Source: Posidonia oceanica
Lineage: Eukaryota; Streptophyta; Magnoliopsida; Alismatales; Posidoniaceae
Length of the DNA stretch: 64,000 nt
Assembly: GCA_037176725.1 (NCBI GenBank)
Contig: JAZBRS010000029.1
Coordinates: 124,219,001 to 124,283,000, forward strand
Direction of reading: 5' to 3'
Below are positions 45,432-58,145 of the stretch, piece by piece. Made by a program: the position numbers and the translations under genes. The notes below the pieces were generated by a model. It ran no database searches. It was given only the letters and a program-made list of their open reading frames with translations, and was not told the origin of the DNA. Position 1 is the stretch's first letter; each line of letters starts with the position of its first letter.

Positions 45432-47174
45432 TGATCACTCCTTGGGACCTCACTAACTTCACTAGTGCAGGTACCCTGGGTCCAGGTAGTGGTCATGCCA
45501 TAGCGTAACCGGAGCCGTGCCAGAGCCCTTCGCTGTCGACGGAAGAATGGGTCTGCATTGATGACTACTACTCGGACGAGGAGCAGTCTGGCACAGTAGG
45601 GGTAGCCCGGACCTACAGTGAGATCCAGCTCAGCACAGCAACATCTCGGTCAGTTTGTCTGGCCCTTCCCTCCATAGATAAGGCAGCAGATTTGGCAGGC
45701 CCCATGGTAGGATTGACAGTCTCTCATGTTTCTGCAGTCTTGTCAGCATCACCGATATCAGCAGCAGCAGCTTTGAAGTCAAGGACACCAGCTCAGGCAC
45801 AGTTAGCCAGTCTGCTCGTGGCCGCAGTCGCGTCAGCACAGCTATCACCCTCTCTGGTGGGTCAATCACTCAATTCAGTCAGTAGCGCGACTCAGCTCGC
45901 TTCAGCAACCGCATCACAAGCAACGCCGATGGCTCAGTCAGTCACACATCCTCCTGTCTCAAGACATCAAGCCTCGTGGCAGGCTCCCATGGCGTCAAAG
46001 GTCGTGCAGTCACCATCACCACCAGATACAGAGGTCCTGTCGAGCAACACAACCTCCCAGTCATCGGTCCCCCAGAAGAGCAGCTTTGCCTCCCCTCCAA
46101 CTGCAGCGGTGACTTTGGCAGCACACCCATCAGCGGCACTGCTGACCAATCTATTTGGATCTCTGATCACGAGGCCGCCACAATCAGGCGTGCTCGCAGG
46201 CCAGCCAGAGCAAGCACCTAGAGCAGTGGTATATCTAGCAGCTAGGCCAGAACCAGGGGCAACGCCTACTACATCGACTCACCCTCGGATGAGGAGGAAG
46301 GAGTGGCAGCAAAGGCCCAGGTCGACTCGTGGATGGGAGACTTAGAGCTACTGTTCTAGGAACAGCTCATGTCACTGGCAAAGGACCATGCAGAGTACCA
46401 AGCGGTAAGGAAAGGGAAAGTCGTGGCTACGGGGCTACGGATCCCTCCCTGCAGAAGGACCATGCCTCTATCATGGTTATAGAAGAAGATTCAGCAGCAG
46501 TGACCCCCACAAGACCGGATGAGCTAATCACTCTGCAGCCACAAGGCGGGTCTAGGTGGTTGGTGCAGCACATGCCCTACTCAGGCAGTGCAACAAGCAG
46601 CAGTACCCTGATCAGCCGCCAGTCTGATATACCCTCTGCAAGTGCAACAGAAAACACGGAGGAAGAAGCATCAGCAGTACAAGCAGTAGCAGAGTCTGCG
46701 GTAGAGTCAGCAGAGTCAGTGGTAGATTCAGCAGGGTTAGCAGAGCCAGCAACAGCAGAACAGGCAGAGGAAGTTGCCAAGATAGAGGTCACGCACCGAG
46801 GATATAGAAACACTCGAGTAAGTGAGACCATCCTGAAGCATCACTAGGGTCAAGAAGCGGAACATATACACTCCTTCGATATAACAGACCCCACCTTTGA
46901 GAAGGAGATACTCTCGGAACTTATTGCATACAGAGAGGAGGATGATACAAGCGAAGTTGAGAATGATGAACCATCGCCTGCATTCCGGCCCTATGACGAC
47001 GATCCAGAAGGCCCCAACCTCCTTGTCGAAGAAGAGATGGAGGTTATCAACATCGGCACAGCCGAAGAAGCTAGAGAGGTTCACATCAGTGCCCAACTGT
47101 CGCCCCAGGCCAGAGCAAAGTTCATTGCATTCTTGAAGGAGTATGCAGATGTCTTCGCCTGGAGCTATGAAGAC
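45432..47174 (+). pseudogene. pol: T2 Ser/Ala-rich protease-RT linker
   Basis: This is the counterpart of the T1 linker, in several frames: DWVCIDDYYSDEEQSGT-like acidic patch near 45555-45595, Ser/Ala/Gln-rich run (45692-46345), DHASIMVIEEDS near 46460, and an Ala/Glu/Val repeat (AVESAESVVDSA) near 46700. HRGYRNTRVSETILKHH ends at a TAG at 46845. Beyond it FEKEILSELIAYREEDD and FAWSYEDMV lead into RT. No known fold. Confidence 0.7.
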
Positions 47175-48428
47175 ATGGTCAACCTGCCCTTGAATCCAGA
47201 CGCCAAGCCAGTATAGCAGAAGCTATGAAGATGGCGACCGCAGTGGCTGCTCATGATCAAAGAGGAGATAATAAAGCAGCACAATGTTAATTTTCTGAAG
47301 GTCATCCTTTACCTTGAATGACTTGCGAATGTTGTGCCAGTGCCCAAGAAAGATGGCCAAGTCCGCATGTGCATCGACTATAGGAACCTGAACAAGGCGA
47401 GTCCCAAGGACGATTTCCCATTGCCTCACATTGATGTCCTAGTCGACAACACCGCAGGCCACAAGATGCTATCCTTTATGGACGGCTTCTCCGACTATAA
47501 CCAAATCAAAATGGCAAAAGTAGACATGGAGAAAACATCATTCATCACCCCCTGGGGAATCTTCTGCTACCAAGTTATTCCGTTTGGGCTCAAGAACGCT
47601 GGCGCAACCTATCAGAGGGCGATGACAACACTTTTCCATGACCTCATGCACCAAAAAGGTGAGGTTTACGTGGACGACATGATCGCCAATACCAAAGAGC
47701 CCGTGGATCACCTTGCCTGTCTGAAAAAGCTCTTTGACCGCTTAAGAAAGTACAAGCTGTGGCTCAACCCTAGTAAATGCGTATTCGGGGTATCATCTGG
47801 AAAACTCTTGGGATACATTGTCAGCCAGAGGGGGATTGAGGTGGACCCGAGCAAGGCAAAAGCCATCGTGGAGATGCCACCTCCTAGGACTGAAAAGGAG
47901 GTCCGAGGCCTGCCAGGGCGTTTACAGTATATCAGCCAGTTCATTGCACAGCTTACGCCCATCTGCGAACCAATATTCAAGCTCCTGAAGAAGAATGCAC
48001 AGATCGACTGGAGCAAGGAGTGCCAAGCTGCATTTGAAAAAATCAAGCAGCTATTGATCAAGCCTTCTGTCTTGGTTCCTCCCACGCTAGGAAGACCTCT
48101 GCTTCTCTACCTTTCTACCACGTAGCATTCCATGGGCGCCGTCTTGGGCCAACATGATGAATCGGGTAGAAAGGAGCACGCCATTTATTACCTGAGCAAG
48201 AAATTCAATGAATGTGAAGCCAAGTATTGCACTATAGAGAAGACCTGCTTATCTCTTGTTTAGGCCGCACAGAAACTAAGGCACTATATGATGGCGTACC
48301 TAGTTCAGCTCTTATGCCGGCATGACCCTATCAAATTCCTCTTCCAAAAGCCGACCATGGTGGGCAGATGTGTCAAGTGGCAAGTGTTGTTGTCTCAGTA
48401 CGACATCACCTTTGTCACGCAAAAGTCC
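47175..48428 (+). pseudogene. pol: T2 reverse transcriptase and degenerate first RNase H
   Basis: Stops at about 47214, 47226 and 47322 precede a clean stretch (47334-48125). RT motifs: PVPKKDGQVRMCIDYRNLN, FMDGFS, IPFGLKNAGATYQ and YVDD at 47667-47678. A TAG at 48123 and one near 48261 break the Ty3-type RNase H (HSMGAVLGQHDE, YYLSKKFNECEA), which lacks the expected first catalytic Asp, as in T1. About ten codons present in T1 before LNPDAKPV are missing here. Confidence 0.9.
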
Positions 48429-50249
48429 ATGAAGGGTCAAGCCATGGCAGATCATCTTGTTGACTTTCCTCTACCTGAGTACCAGCCTCTCCAGACGCAG
48501 TTCCCAGAAGAGGACATCCTTTTTGTAATGGAGGACTCTGAGGAGAAGGACCCTGAGGACTAAGAGCAGTGGCAGCTGTACTTTGATGGTGCTGTCAACA
48601 AGAAGGGCCGAGGCGTAGGTGCAGTGCTGACAACGCCACAAGGACAGATGATTCCCTTTGCGAGGAAGCTGACTTTCAAATGCACCAACAACGAAGCAGA
48701 ATATGAAGCATGCATCCTGGGACTGAAGGTCGCCCTCAAGCATAAGGTGCAGAAGCTGCATGTGCACGGCGATGCCATGCTAGTGATCTCTCAAGTGAAT
48801 GGTGACTAGAGAACAAAGGATCGGAAACTTATGCCATATCACGAACACCTGCTGAAGCTGATAGAAGAATTTAAGGGCATCCGCTTCACGTACATGAACA
48901 AAGTAAGGAATGCATATGCAGACGCATTGGCAACCTTGGCATCCTGGCTCAGCATACCTGAAGACCGTGCGGTGGATGTATCAGTTACCCGTATAGAGCA
49001 GCCTGCACATTGCATGAGTATAGAAGAGGCAGATCTAGCAGAAGAACAGCCATGGTACCATGACATCAAGGCTTTCCTGGAATCTGGTAGCCCCCCGCCT
49101 AACACCTCAGTTGCAGATAAAAGAACTTTGGCGTGTCTAGCGTTAAAGTATGTGTTAGGAGCAGGGCAGTTATACAGAAGATCATATAACCAAATGCTCC
49201 TACGCTGCCTGAACAAGTCGGAGGCTGACACGCTAATGCTTCAAGTACATGCAAGGACCTACGGCCCGCATATGAATGGCATCCTCCTGGCCAAGAAGAT
49301 CATGCTCAAAGGCTATTTCTGGCTAACCATGGAAGCAGACTGTTGCCGGTTTGTGCGTAAATGCCACAACTGCCAGATCCATGGTAACTTTATCCGAGCT
49401 CCCCCACAACATCTGCACAACATGTCATCACCAAGGCCTTTCTCTACCTGAGGGATTGATGTCATCGGTGCTATATATCCTATTGCTTCAAACGGTCATC
49501 GCTACATTCTGGTAGCGATCGACTACTTTACCAAGTGGGTGGAAGTAGCCTCTTATAAGACAGTCACTGCCGCGGCGACAGAGAAATTTATCAGAAACAA
49601 CATCGTCGCCCAGTATGGGGTCCCTCACTCCATCATCTCTGACAACGGCTCGAAATTCATCGCTAAGAGGACCGAAGAATACCTACAGAGCCTCAACATC
49701 AAGCATCACAGGTCCTTGCCCTATCGGCCACAGATGAACGGAGCAGTGGAATCTGCCAACAAGAATATTGTGAAAATAATAAAGAAGATGGCAGAAACCC
49801 ACAAGGATTGGCATGACAAGCTTCCGTACGCACTCTGGGCGTACAGAACATCAGTTTGGACCTCAACAGGAGCCACCCCGTACTCTCTGGTGTACGGCAT
49901 GGAGGCGGTGCTGCCTGTCGAAGTAGAGATCCCCTCACTGCAGATCTTACGGGAAGCTGAACTGGAAGAGGCAGAGTGGGTCGAAGACCGCTGCATCCAG
50001 CTGAACCTGATTGACGAGCACAGGCTGCAAGCTATGCACAATGCTCACTGTTATCAGAAGCGGATGGCTAGAGCATACTTGAAGAAAGTTCAGCCTAGAA
50101 GCTTCCAGCCAGGAGATCTGGTTCTACGTGCCATTCACCTATCTGACGGTCGAGGAAAATTCCGACCCAATTGGCGCAGCCCTTTTGTGGTTAAGCAAGC
50201 ATTCCTAGGCGGCACATCAATTCTTGAGGACATGGACCAGGTTGACTAG
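48429..50249 (+). pseudogene. pol: T2 archaeal-type RNase H and integrase
   Basis: Collinear with the 607-residue open stretch of T1, in one frame. The second RNase H has YFDGA, NNEAEYEA, HGDAMLV and NAYADALATLA, so all four acidic positions are kept. Stops lie at 48561 (TAA for Gln), 48807 (TAG for Trp) and 49449 (TGA in the WGID word). Integrase has the complete zinc set including CHNC (lost in T1), Asp in GIDVIGA, Asp in SDNGSKF and Glu in NGAVESANKN. It ends at a TAG at 50247 after LEDMDQVD, matching the T1 end. Confidence 0.9.
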
Positions 50250-51890
50250 TCGGAGCCATTCAACTCGTGCTACCTCAAAAAGTACTATCAGGGATTTGGG
50301 GCAACCCGCTTTGTAAATCCCCCTCCCTGTTCTATCTCTTGCATTCTCACTCCTTGTATATCTGCACACATCTTTTGTCCTATCTCTTGCATTCTCACTC
50401 CTTGTACATTTGCACACATCTTTTGTCCTATCTCTTGCATTCTCACTCCTTGTACATCTTCATACATCCTCTTTATCTATCGCTTGCATTTTCACCACTG
50501 TACATCTCCGCGCATTTCTTCCTTTTCAAGCATATCTTCCTCAAAAACCCAAAAAAAATCATCATCATCATAAATCAATCATGCATTACCATCGACCTGG
50601 TGATGAAAACCGGAAGTGCTTGCTTGCTCTGGAAGGAGTCCACCCTACCTCACCTGACACTACGTAAATGTCCTAGCTAGTGAGGGAGCCACCACTCAGT
50701 GAGCACAAGCGAAATGCCCAAACCCCCAAGGACTTACACCTCTAGAGGGAGGAAAAATGCTAGGGTGTAACCGAAAGTGTGAGCCACGAAAGAATATATG
50801 TCTAAGCATGGGCGCAAAAGAAAAGAATAGAAGGCGAAGACAGAAGCCGGCCCTAGAAATAGAGGTGTGTAGTACAACCTTGTCCCTCCAATTCGCCCTG
50901 GAGAAAAGCCAAAATTCACACCTGGGAATCCAAGCCCTACAAGGCCTAGCCCCCCATGTCTCAAAGCCAGGCACCCATTGCCTCTAGGTCAGGGATAGCG
51001 GAAACCTGCGAGCCAAAAAAAAAAAAAGAAAAAAAAAGAAGAGACAAAGAAGACAAACAAAAAAAAAAGAAAAAAAGAAAAGAAAAAGAAAAGAAAAAAG
51101 GGAAACAAAAGTTAGCCCTAGAAATAAAGGCAAAGCAGCGTAATCCTGCCCCTTTTACTAACCTTAGAGAGGAATCAAAGCTCAAGCCTGAACAATCTAC
51201 AAATCCCTTGGGGCCTAGCTACCCTTGTCCAGCACCAGCTCCCCAGCCTCAAACCAGGAACCCATCATCTCCAAGCCAGGGATAGGGGAAATCCTGCACA
51301 CGTATGTGGGAGCAAACAAAAGAGAGAGAAGGAAAAGAGTAGGTGTAAGTCCTTAAGAGTTTGGCATGGAGTCTGTCCTCTCTACACCACCACCAAACAC
51401 CACCAACACCCTTTCCCAGAGTTCCACCAACAAGTTAGGAGTTTGAGTATAGTCCAGTGAGTCAGGGACCACTCTCTTCCCCTACAGCAGGCGCTAAAGC
51501 ACTCCGTATGCTGAGGGCAATACACATCAAGCATAAATCACGCATATCGGCATCACCAATCGTTCCCTCTCTTCTATCATTCCGCTCTGCAAAACTTGCC
51601 TCGGCACTGAGACAGCACACCTACCGAGCACAGGTTGACCCCATCCGAGCTATAGCCGGTCCAGAGCTCCTACCACCCCCTGCCTGTGCAAGTAGAATGC
51701 CCTTTGTTTGAATATGCTTAAGTCTCTGGGTTTTGAATGCTAATCGCTGAAAATAGTTGAACTGCTTTACTAGCTTCAGAATCTGCTTATCAGTCAATGA
51801 TTATATGCCTGTATGAAATCTGATGATCTACAACCTTGGTAACGGTACTTGAAGATTCTGCAACAGCCATTTGCATTCTCCCTATGCACA
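50250..51890 (+). other. T2 spacer between integrase and PMD ORF
   Basis: Near 50325-50490 a unit containing CCTATCTCTTGCATTCTCACTCCTTG-type words recurs three to four times at about 53 bp. A/G-rich low-complexity DNA fills 51015-51105. No ORF here is conserved with T1; overlapping frames of 75-110 residues are low-complexity. Confidence 0.6.
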
Positions 51891-53127
51891 ATGGGTTTCC
51901 CTACTTTAGTGACTCCCATGCACTGCTTTGAGACCCTGCGAGAGTGGATCGGCAAGCTCACCAAAGATGACTGCGAGAAGTTGCGCCTATGGGGCATTCC
52001 ATCCAAACTTCTGAAGGCCATTGACATTGAAGTGAGCCGACATCTTCTATGCGCTGCTGCAAGGTTCTGAAAACCAGCGCACCATGTCTTCCGCTTTGGC
52101 AGAACGAAGCTGACACCCACACTAGAGGAAGTATGTCGGATCTGCGGCTTCTCCAAGATCATGGGACCGCCTATCTTCATGAGGCGTGACAGATACATTG
52201 CAGTCCTGAGCCAACTGTCTGGGCTCTCTACCCAAGGCTGCCAGCAAAGACTGATCTGCACCAGTGGGCTCACACCCATGCTTCGCCTAGCATACTTTGA
52301 TGAAACTGTGGAAAAGCGTGTTGAACTCGGAGACGAGCTGTGGCTCCGGGGATTTGTCACCCGCTTCCTAGGTGAGCTAATCTTCACTCATGGTCGGATG
52401 ACAGTAGCCATCGAGATCACTAAAATAGCACTTGCTGTGGTGACCCGGCAGATGGACCTGGCACTAGTTGTCCTGGCAGAGATGTACCACGGACTAGACC
52501 GCATCTTACACTGCTGTCGCCACTTCCACGGCTACAGAGCACTTATACAGATCTGGCTAACCGCACACTTAGAGATGGACGTTCTGCGCCCTCTGGCACA
52601 TGCTTTTGAAGCATACTGCAACAACGGCCATGCCAAGACAATCAAGAGCGTCCAGGAGGAATACGAGAAGCTATCAAAGCTGACGGATGATGCAGTAACC
52701 TGGCGTATCATCCCATCTGCGACTGAGCCATTCACAGTCTTCTTTGGCACCCGCAATATGCGACTGGTCGTGCTGCCAGAATTCACCAGGGGTGTGGAAT
52801 ACCACCCTATCCGGGTCATGCGGCAATTCGGCCTCCAGCAGGGTGCCTTCATTGACAACACAGCGCCAGGCTTCTCTAGACATATTCCCTCAGCTCAACT
52901 GCTGCCACAACAGAGCTGGCCAACCTAATGCAGCACGGAGTGCGGTCGACAGACATCGCAGCCGTAGAAGGCTCAAGATGCACTTCGGAGTATGTGACTG
53001 AAGTGCAGGGACTCTAGCCTATTAGCGAGATCCCGCCTGGCGGCCCCTTGTTCCCTGACTCCAGGAAATTGAAGAAGGCTCGAATCAGCTAGGGCACTTG
53101 TGTAGCTGCTTGTTTAGTTTCTTTCTG
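51891..53127 (+). pseudogene. Plant-mobile-domain (PMD/MAIN-like) extra ORF of T2, broken
   Basis: Starts at ATG 51891 (MGFPTLVTPMHCFETLREW). Features in order: WGIPSKLLKAIDIEVSRHLL, TPTLEEVCRICGFSKIMGPP, then ELGDELWLRGFVTRFLGEL, VVTRQMDLALVVLAEMYHG, LTDDAVTWRIIPSATEPF and HPIRVMRQFGLQQGAFIDN. The C-terminus, judged from T2-prime, ends at TGA 53125. It has a TGA at 52068 and a frameshift near 52870, with a TAG near 53091. The close protein match to T1 (8094-9295) over about 400 residues shows a stable element gene rather than a one-off capture. The PMD assignment rests on the TLEEV..I.GF signature and length; activity unknown. Confidence 0.77.
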
Positions 53128-53577
53128 AGTTATGTTGTATCTTTTGGCCTGCCATAGGCATGTAACCAGAGTTCTATTAATGCAAAAGTGTTTTGTGCCA
53201 TCTGCTTGTATTCCAAGACTGCTCAATGCATTTCATATCCTTGCCAATCATGCCTTAAGGCCCCTGGCCAGACTTGTTGCCAAAATGATGCAGGAAAGTC
53301 CTCCGCAATCAATTCAGATGCCAGAATCTCTGTAGACCCACGCCGCCAAATCAAGCAAAGCCATCAAGCGCGCCTGGCCGGATCTTCGTCGGGCTGGTAC
53401 CCCAAACTACTCGTTTGACAAACGCATCAGTTTTGTCTATATCCTTCGTTTTTCGATGCTAATGGCACTTCGGCTGTCCCCTAGTATCATCCTGATACCA
53501 GGGGCATCTTTTTTTTAGCTGTCCTATGGTATCATTCCCCCATCCTTCCCCGTCGATATACTTGGATGTCATGGGTT
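53128..53577 (+). other. T2 3' UTR spacer
   Basis: Non-coding and shared with T2-prime (33232-33686) and T1. It contains CTAGTATCATCCTGATACCAG and GGTATCATTCCCCCATCC. No gene is supported. Confidence 0.7.
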
Positions 53578-54835
53578 CCCATCTATCTCTGGCCGATAAG
53601 TCCAACATCTTATCATCTGCATTTGCAATCAACGTTCGGCTGATGCTCCGAAACCATCTATCTCTGGCCAAGAAGTCCAATATTCTATCACCAACAATCT
53701 AACCTTCCGGCTGATGCTTCGAAACCATCTATCCCTTCTGGCTAATGCTCCGAAACCATCTATCTTTCTGGTTGATGCTCTGAAACCATCTATCTTTCCG
53801 ACTGATGCTCCGAAACCATCTATCCTTCCAGCTGATGCTCCGAAACCATCTATCTTTCCGACTGATGCTTCGAAACCATCTATCCTTATGACTGATGCTT
53901 CGAAACTATCTATCCTTCCGGCTGATGTTCGGAAACCATCTATCCTTCTGGTTGATAAGTCCGACATTCTATCACCTGCAATTGCACCTTTCGGCTGATA
54001 TCCAGTAACTATCACCTTTCAGCTGATGTCTAGTAACCATCACCTTGTAGCTGATGCTCCGAAACCATCAATCTTTCCGACTGATGCTTCGAAACCATCT
54101 ATCTTTCCAGTTGATGCTTCGAAACCATCTATCTTTCCGACTGATACTCCGAAACCATCTATCTTTCCGGCTGATACTCCGAAACCATCTATCCTTCTGG
54201 CTGATGCTCCGAAACCATCTATCCTTCCGACTGATGCTCCGAAACCATCTATCCTTCTGGTTGATAAGTCCGACATTCTATCACCCGTAATTGCACCTTT
54301 TGGCTGATATCCAGTAACTATCACCTTTCGGCTGATGTCCAGTAACCATCATCTTCCGGCGGCTAATGCTTCGAAACCATCAATCTTTCCAGCTGATGCT
54401 CCGAAACCATCTATCTTTTCGACTGATGCTCTGAAAACATCTATCTTTCCGGCTGATGCTCTGAAACCATCTATCCTTCCAGTTGATGCTCCGAAACCAT
54501 CTATCTTTCCGGCTGATGCTCCGAAACCATCTATCCTTTCGACTGATGCTCCGAAACCATCTATCCTTCTAGTTGATGCTCCGAAACCATCTATCCTACT
54601 AGTTGATAAGTCTAACATTCTATCACCCGCAATTGTAGCCCTTTCGGCTGATATTCAGTAACTATCACCCTTTTGGCTGATATCCAGTAACTATCACCTT
54701 TCGGCTGATGTCCAGTAACCATCACCTTCCGACTGATGCTCCGAAACCATCTATCTTTCCGGCTAATGCTCTCAAACCATCCATCCTCCCGGCTAATGAT
54801 CTGAAACTCATCACCTCTGGTCGATAAGTCTGGAA
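53578..54835 (+). repeat. 30-bp tandem array, T2 3' UTR
   Basis: The monomer ATGCTCCGAAACC-ATCTATCTTTCCGGCTG, about 30 bp, repeats roughly 30 times in three blocks. The blocks are separated by GGTTGATAAGTCCGACATTCTATC and CGGCTGATATCCAGTAACTATCACC spacers, giving higher-order units of roughly 290-340 bp. The spacer words are the reverse-complement relatives of the T1 array words, while the main monomer is different. Pro/Ser/Lys-rich ORFs on both strands are repeat artefacts. Confidence 0.93.
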
Positions 54836-55371
54836 GCTTATCACCTCTTTTGCGCAACTTTGTTCCAGGAAGACGAAGTCCCGCGTACTTTCTCAGCGGG
54901 AGAAGCTGCCCCTCTCCTCTCGCGTTTTCCAAGATTTTTGCCCCCTTTTATGCGTGGCCCTAGCCGCTTCGCTTGCGCCCTCAGGTAGGGACAAGCTATC
55001 TCTTTTCCCCTCTCTAGGTTGGAAGACCTCACTGCTTGGATGACAAGTCCGTCACTCTTGTCTAGAGTCCCTTTCGCGCGAATTTGGACTAACCGCCAAA
55101 TTCACACATTGCATCGCAACCCTCTCTTAGCATTCTTTTGCATCAACCCTGCACTTCTTTAGCATTGCGTGCTAGATAATTGCATTAGCATGCATCGCAT
55201 CGCATCTGCATTCGCATCTGCATCTGCATGTTGCATTGCGGCAACGAGTCATGACTTTCGGTGCATCTGCCGAATAAGCGACTCACGCCGATAGCAAGTT
55301 GTGCTCTTGCTGGTGTCGAGTGGGTGTCTTGTCACCCTTGAGCCACGGTCTCGCTACGCTTGACCTCGCTC
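54836..55371 (+). other. T2 3' UTR end with conserved subterminal block
   Basis: 54836-55130 is unique-looking non-coding DNA. From about 55140 there are GCATCTGCAT words, then the block shared with T1 (CGGCAACGAG, ACTTTCGGTGCATC, CGAATAAGCGACTCACGCC, GGGTGTCTTGTCA, GCTTGACCTCGCTCAGGG), which runs into the polypurine tract. Confidence 0.72.
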
Positions 55372-55384
55372 AGGGAGGGACATT
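55372..55384 (+). promoter_or_regulatory. Polypurine tract of T2
   Basis: AGGGAGGGACATT directly precedes the LTR start TGTAGACACC, in the position needed for plus-strand priming; compare AAAGAGGGGCATC in T1. Confidence 0.85.
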
Positions 55385-58145
55385 TGTAGACACCTCATTT
55401 TGACAGGCTTTTGCTGGAGAATTTCTGGAAGTTGGCTCAAAAGAAGGTGTGTCGCAATCTAATTTTAAAACCCTACCTAAAACAATCCAATTTCAATTCC
55501 CAAACTCAATCCAATATCCAACCCAATCCAACCCAAAATAAACCAAATAAACCAAACCATAACCTAACCTAAACCTCCAACCAAGCCCAAGCCCATTTTC
55601 AACCCAGCCATTGAATTGCACGTCTGGTCGCCACATGTACAGGCGACTGAGTCCTGTCGCCAACAATAGGGGCGACTGAGTCAGGCGCCAAGTGCTGGGG
55701 CGACTGGACTATAATTCAGCAGACCATCCAAGCTCCTGCCGCACGTTTGTTTGGGCATTTCCGGCCAGCCCCTTGCCGACGTGCTCTGCGCCGCGCACGC
55801 CACCTCCCTCACCTACCACGCCAGTCTCACCGCACTTGCTCCCGTGCACGCCACCTCTGGCCACCAACTCCAGAGCGTGCCTGCCACCTCTGGCCAACTC
55901 CGACCTTGCGTCCTGCCAACTCCGACCTTGCGTCCTCGGCCTATTAGCTCCCCCCGTCCTTCACCTGCCAAGCTCTCTCACGAGCTCTCACTACCAATGC
56001 CTCTGTGCTTGTCAGCCTCTCTCACCCTCGTGCACAGGGAAACCTTGACGGAACAAAACCCCTCACTTGTCGCCAGAACCCATTCACCATACACAACTCT
56101 CAAGCCCCCCACTTCTCCTCCTTTGCTTCCAGAGCTCAATTGAGAGACCAGAGAGCTTCCCCAGTTCCCCCTCGTGTGATTCCAACTCCTCCCGATCCTT
56201 TCCGAGCCTCCTCCACGCCGCACCGCACCTTCTTCCCCAAACCAGCGAGCGCTTTGGCTTCAAGCCGCCAACTCTGGCGACATCGCAACAGGCTAGCCCC
56301 TACCTACATTACTAGTTTAAGGGTCCGGGAAGCTTCCCGGACCTCCCCCCTTTCCTCCTAGATAGCTTCTTCTCCTTCCCATGTCCTTGGCCGACCCAAC
56401 GGCCTTGACTGTTTGCCAACGCCGGTGAGGTACCGACGAAGGCGGGATGGAGGCGCAGACCTCCCTCCTTGGCTCCGGGATGCATCCTCGCATCCTCCTT
56501 CGCGCCCAGAGGCTTCACAGCCCTCTCCTCGCATGCTCGGCCGCTCCTGTAGTCGGAGCTCGACAAACGACGACGGTCGAATGGGGCGGGGATGGGTGGA
56601 CCACCTCGGACCACCATTCTCCACACCGAAGGTGTGGTTGGGTTCCTGGAAGCGTCGTCAAGCTTCCTCGACCCATACCGGTATTTTAGGCTTCGCCACC
56701 GCGGCGAATTACGGCATTGAAGTCCGGCCATCGAACTGCCAGGTCAGGTGCCAGCTTAGGCGGTGACTGACCTGCAACATCACCTGCCTGCCGGCCCGAC
56801 TTTGAGGCGTTGCTCTGGCCACCTCAAGGTCCCATTTTGCTTGTTGAATATATGCTTTTAATCTCTGTTGAATACTCTATATACCTGTGTGAATGGTTTA
56901 TTATTCTGATTGCTCGTGAGTTCCAGATCCGGCCTCAAACTTGGCTATTTGAACTATCGGAGTTGTAAGCCTGTCGTCGATGCAACTAGCGACTCAACTG
57001 CAACTCCAGTTAGTTCTCCAACCAACTTCCGGCCAATGTATCTCGGGACTCACACGCCCATTTTATGATCTGAATACATGTTTTTGTTCCACGTTGAGCC
57101 AGCTTTAGCTCTGCGAGGTTTATTTCAAGTTTTAGCATGTCTATCTTGCCTGTTCTCGGCAATGAAGGCCTCTACTCGGGAGGACTGTCAGCAGTGAAGC
57201 CGCCTGGTGTAGCGGTGACTAGCCTCGATGCCCCTATGTACGGCGACTGGGTTGGTTGTTGCCCTGACTGGCGACCCACCTGCAGTCTGAGCAGCTGGTG
57301 AGCCTCTAATTTTCAGACATCCTGCTTTGCTTTTCCGGCCTCGTGTACGTGCAGATCTGGTTGTTTAGCATGCTGTCTTTGGTTTCCAAGTTTTTATTTT
57401 CAATTTCGCATCATTTTACGCCTCGATCGTGGCAGCAGCCGTTGCTGTGTGGGGTGCTGGTACTGCCGTCTGCCGCCTGCCTCACCGACGATTGGAACAG
57501 GCGCCTGCCAGACCGGCGACCAAGCCCTGATCCAGATAGAGCGCCGAACTGCCATTTGCACTGCCTTTCGCTTGTTTTCTTCGACGCCTTTATTTACAGT
57601 TTGCTTTCCTATTGTTTATCGCCTCTTTACAACGCCTTGATTTCACTTAACTGTTTTTAAACAAGGTTTGCTAAGCTTTGCATTAGTTTATAAATTGCAT
57701 TTTGCATACCGCCTTAGGGCGTATATAAATCGGCATTCATTTGCCAACATTTTTCCACACTGTAGCGGATCAGTTAGAAAGACCGATTCCTCGGGTGTGT
57801 CAGGGGTGCCTAACACCTTCCCCACACGTAATAGGAGTCCTTGCCCTTTCTCTGGACCGTATTGACTTTGTGTCATCCATTTACATTGGATCTTGCATGC
57901 TTTCAAAACACATGTGTTTTCCTTGCATGTTCTTTACATGGTTTTCCTAGTTTTCCCAATTTAATAAATTAGGTGGCAACTCCCTTTCTTTTATTTTACT
58001 TTTCTTTTGCGTTTGCCTCTGTTTTCCTATGTTTTCGAGTCGAAGATCCCTCATCGGAACCAACCGTTAATAGCAACCTAATTTAGATCGGTGCACGCGA
58101 GCTTTGGCAGCGTGCATGGACGATCTGATTTTCAGGTTTACTACA
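55385..58145 (+). repeat. Right LTR of T2, complete (2761 bp)
   Basis: Starts TGTAGACACCTC beside the polypurine tract and ends TTTACTACA. An A/C-rich start (55480-55600) is followed by a GC-rich segment (about 55640-56640) and a part shared with the left LTR. The core box is at 57777-57840 and TGGCAACTCC at 57974-57983. Only the two ends resemble the T1 LTR (TG-GACACC-TCA-TTTTGACAGGC at the start, GGTGCACGCGAGCTTTGGCAG near the end). ORFs in the GC-rich segment (up to 139 residues) lack domains. Confidence 0.93.

Larger units (their letters stand above)
39353..58145 (+). mobile_element. T2, Tat-type Ty3/gypsy LTR retrotransposon with truncated left LTR
   Basis: The interior (40873-55384, 14.5 kb) has a primer site, leader, gag, protease, RT, two RNases H, integrase, PMD ORF, tandem-repeat 3' UTR and polypurine tract in the same order as T1. 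The right LTR is complete (2761 bp) and the left LTR lacks its first 1.24 kb. The two LTRs differ visibly more than those of T1, so T2 is older. Coding frames are broken by nonsense codons, frameshifts and a gag deletion. Confidence 0.93.

Noticed and set aside
53629..54661. Overlapping 90-130-residue ORFs with DAPKPSI or IDGFGAS repeats
   Set aside because: Artefact of the 30-bp T2 array. Beta-helix or antifreeze-like repeats were considered, but both strands are equally open and no start context or homologue is apparent.
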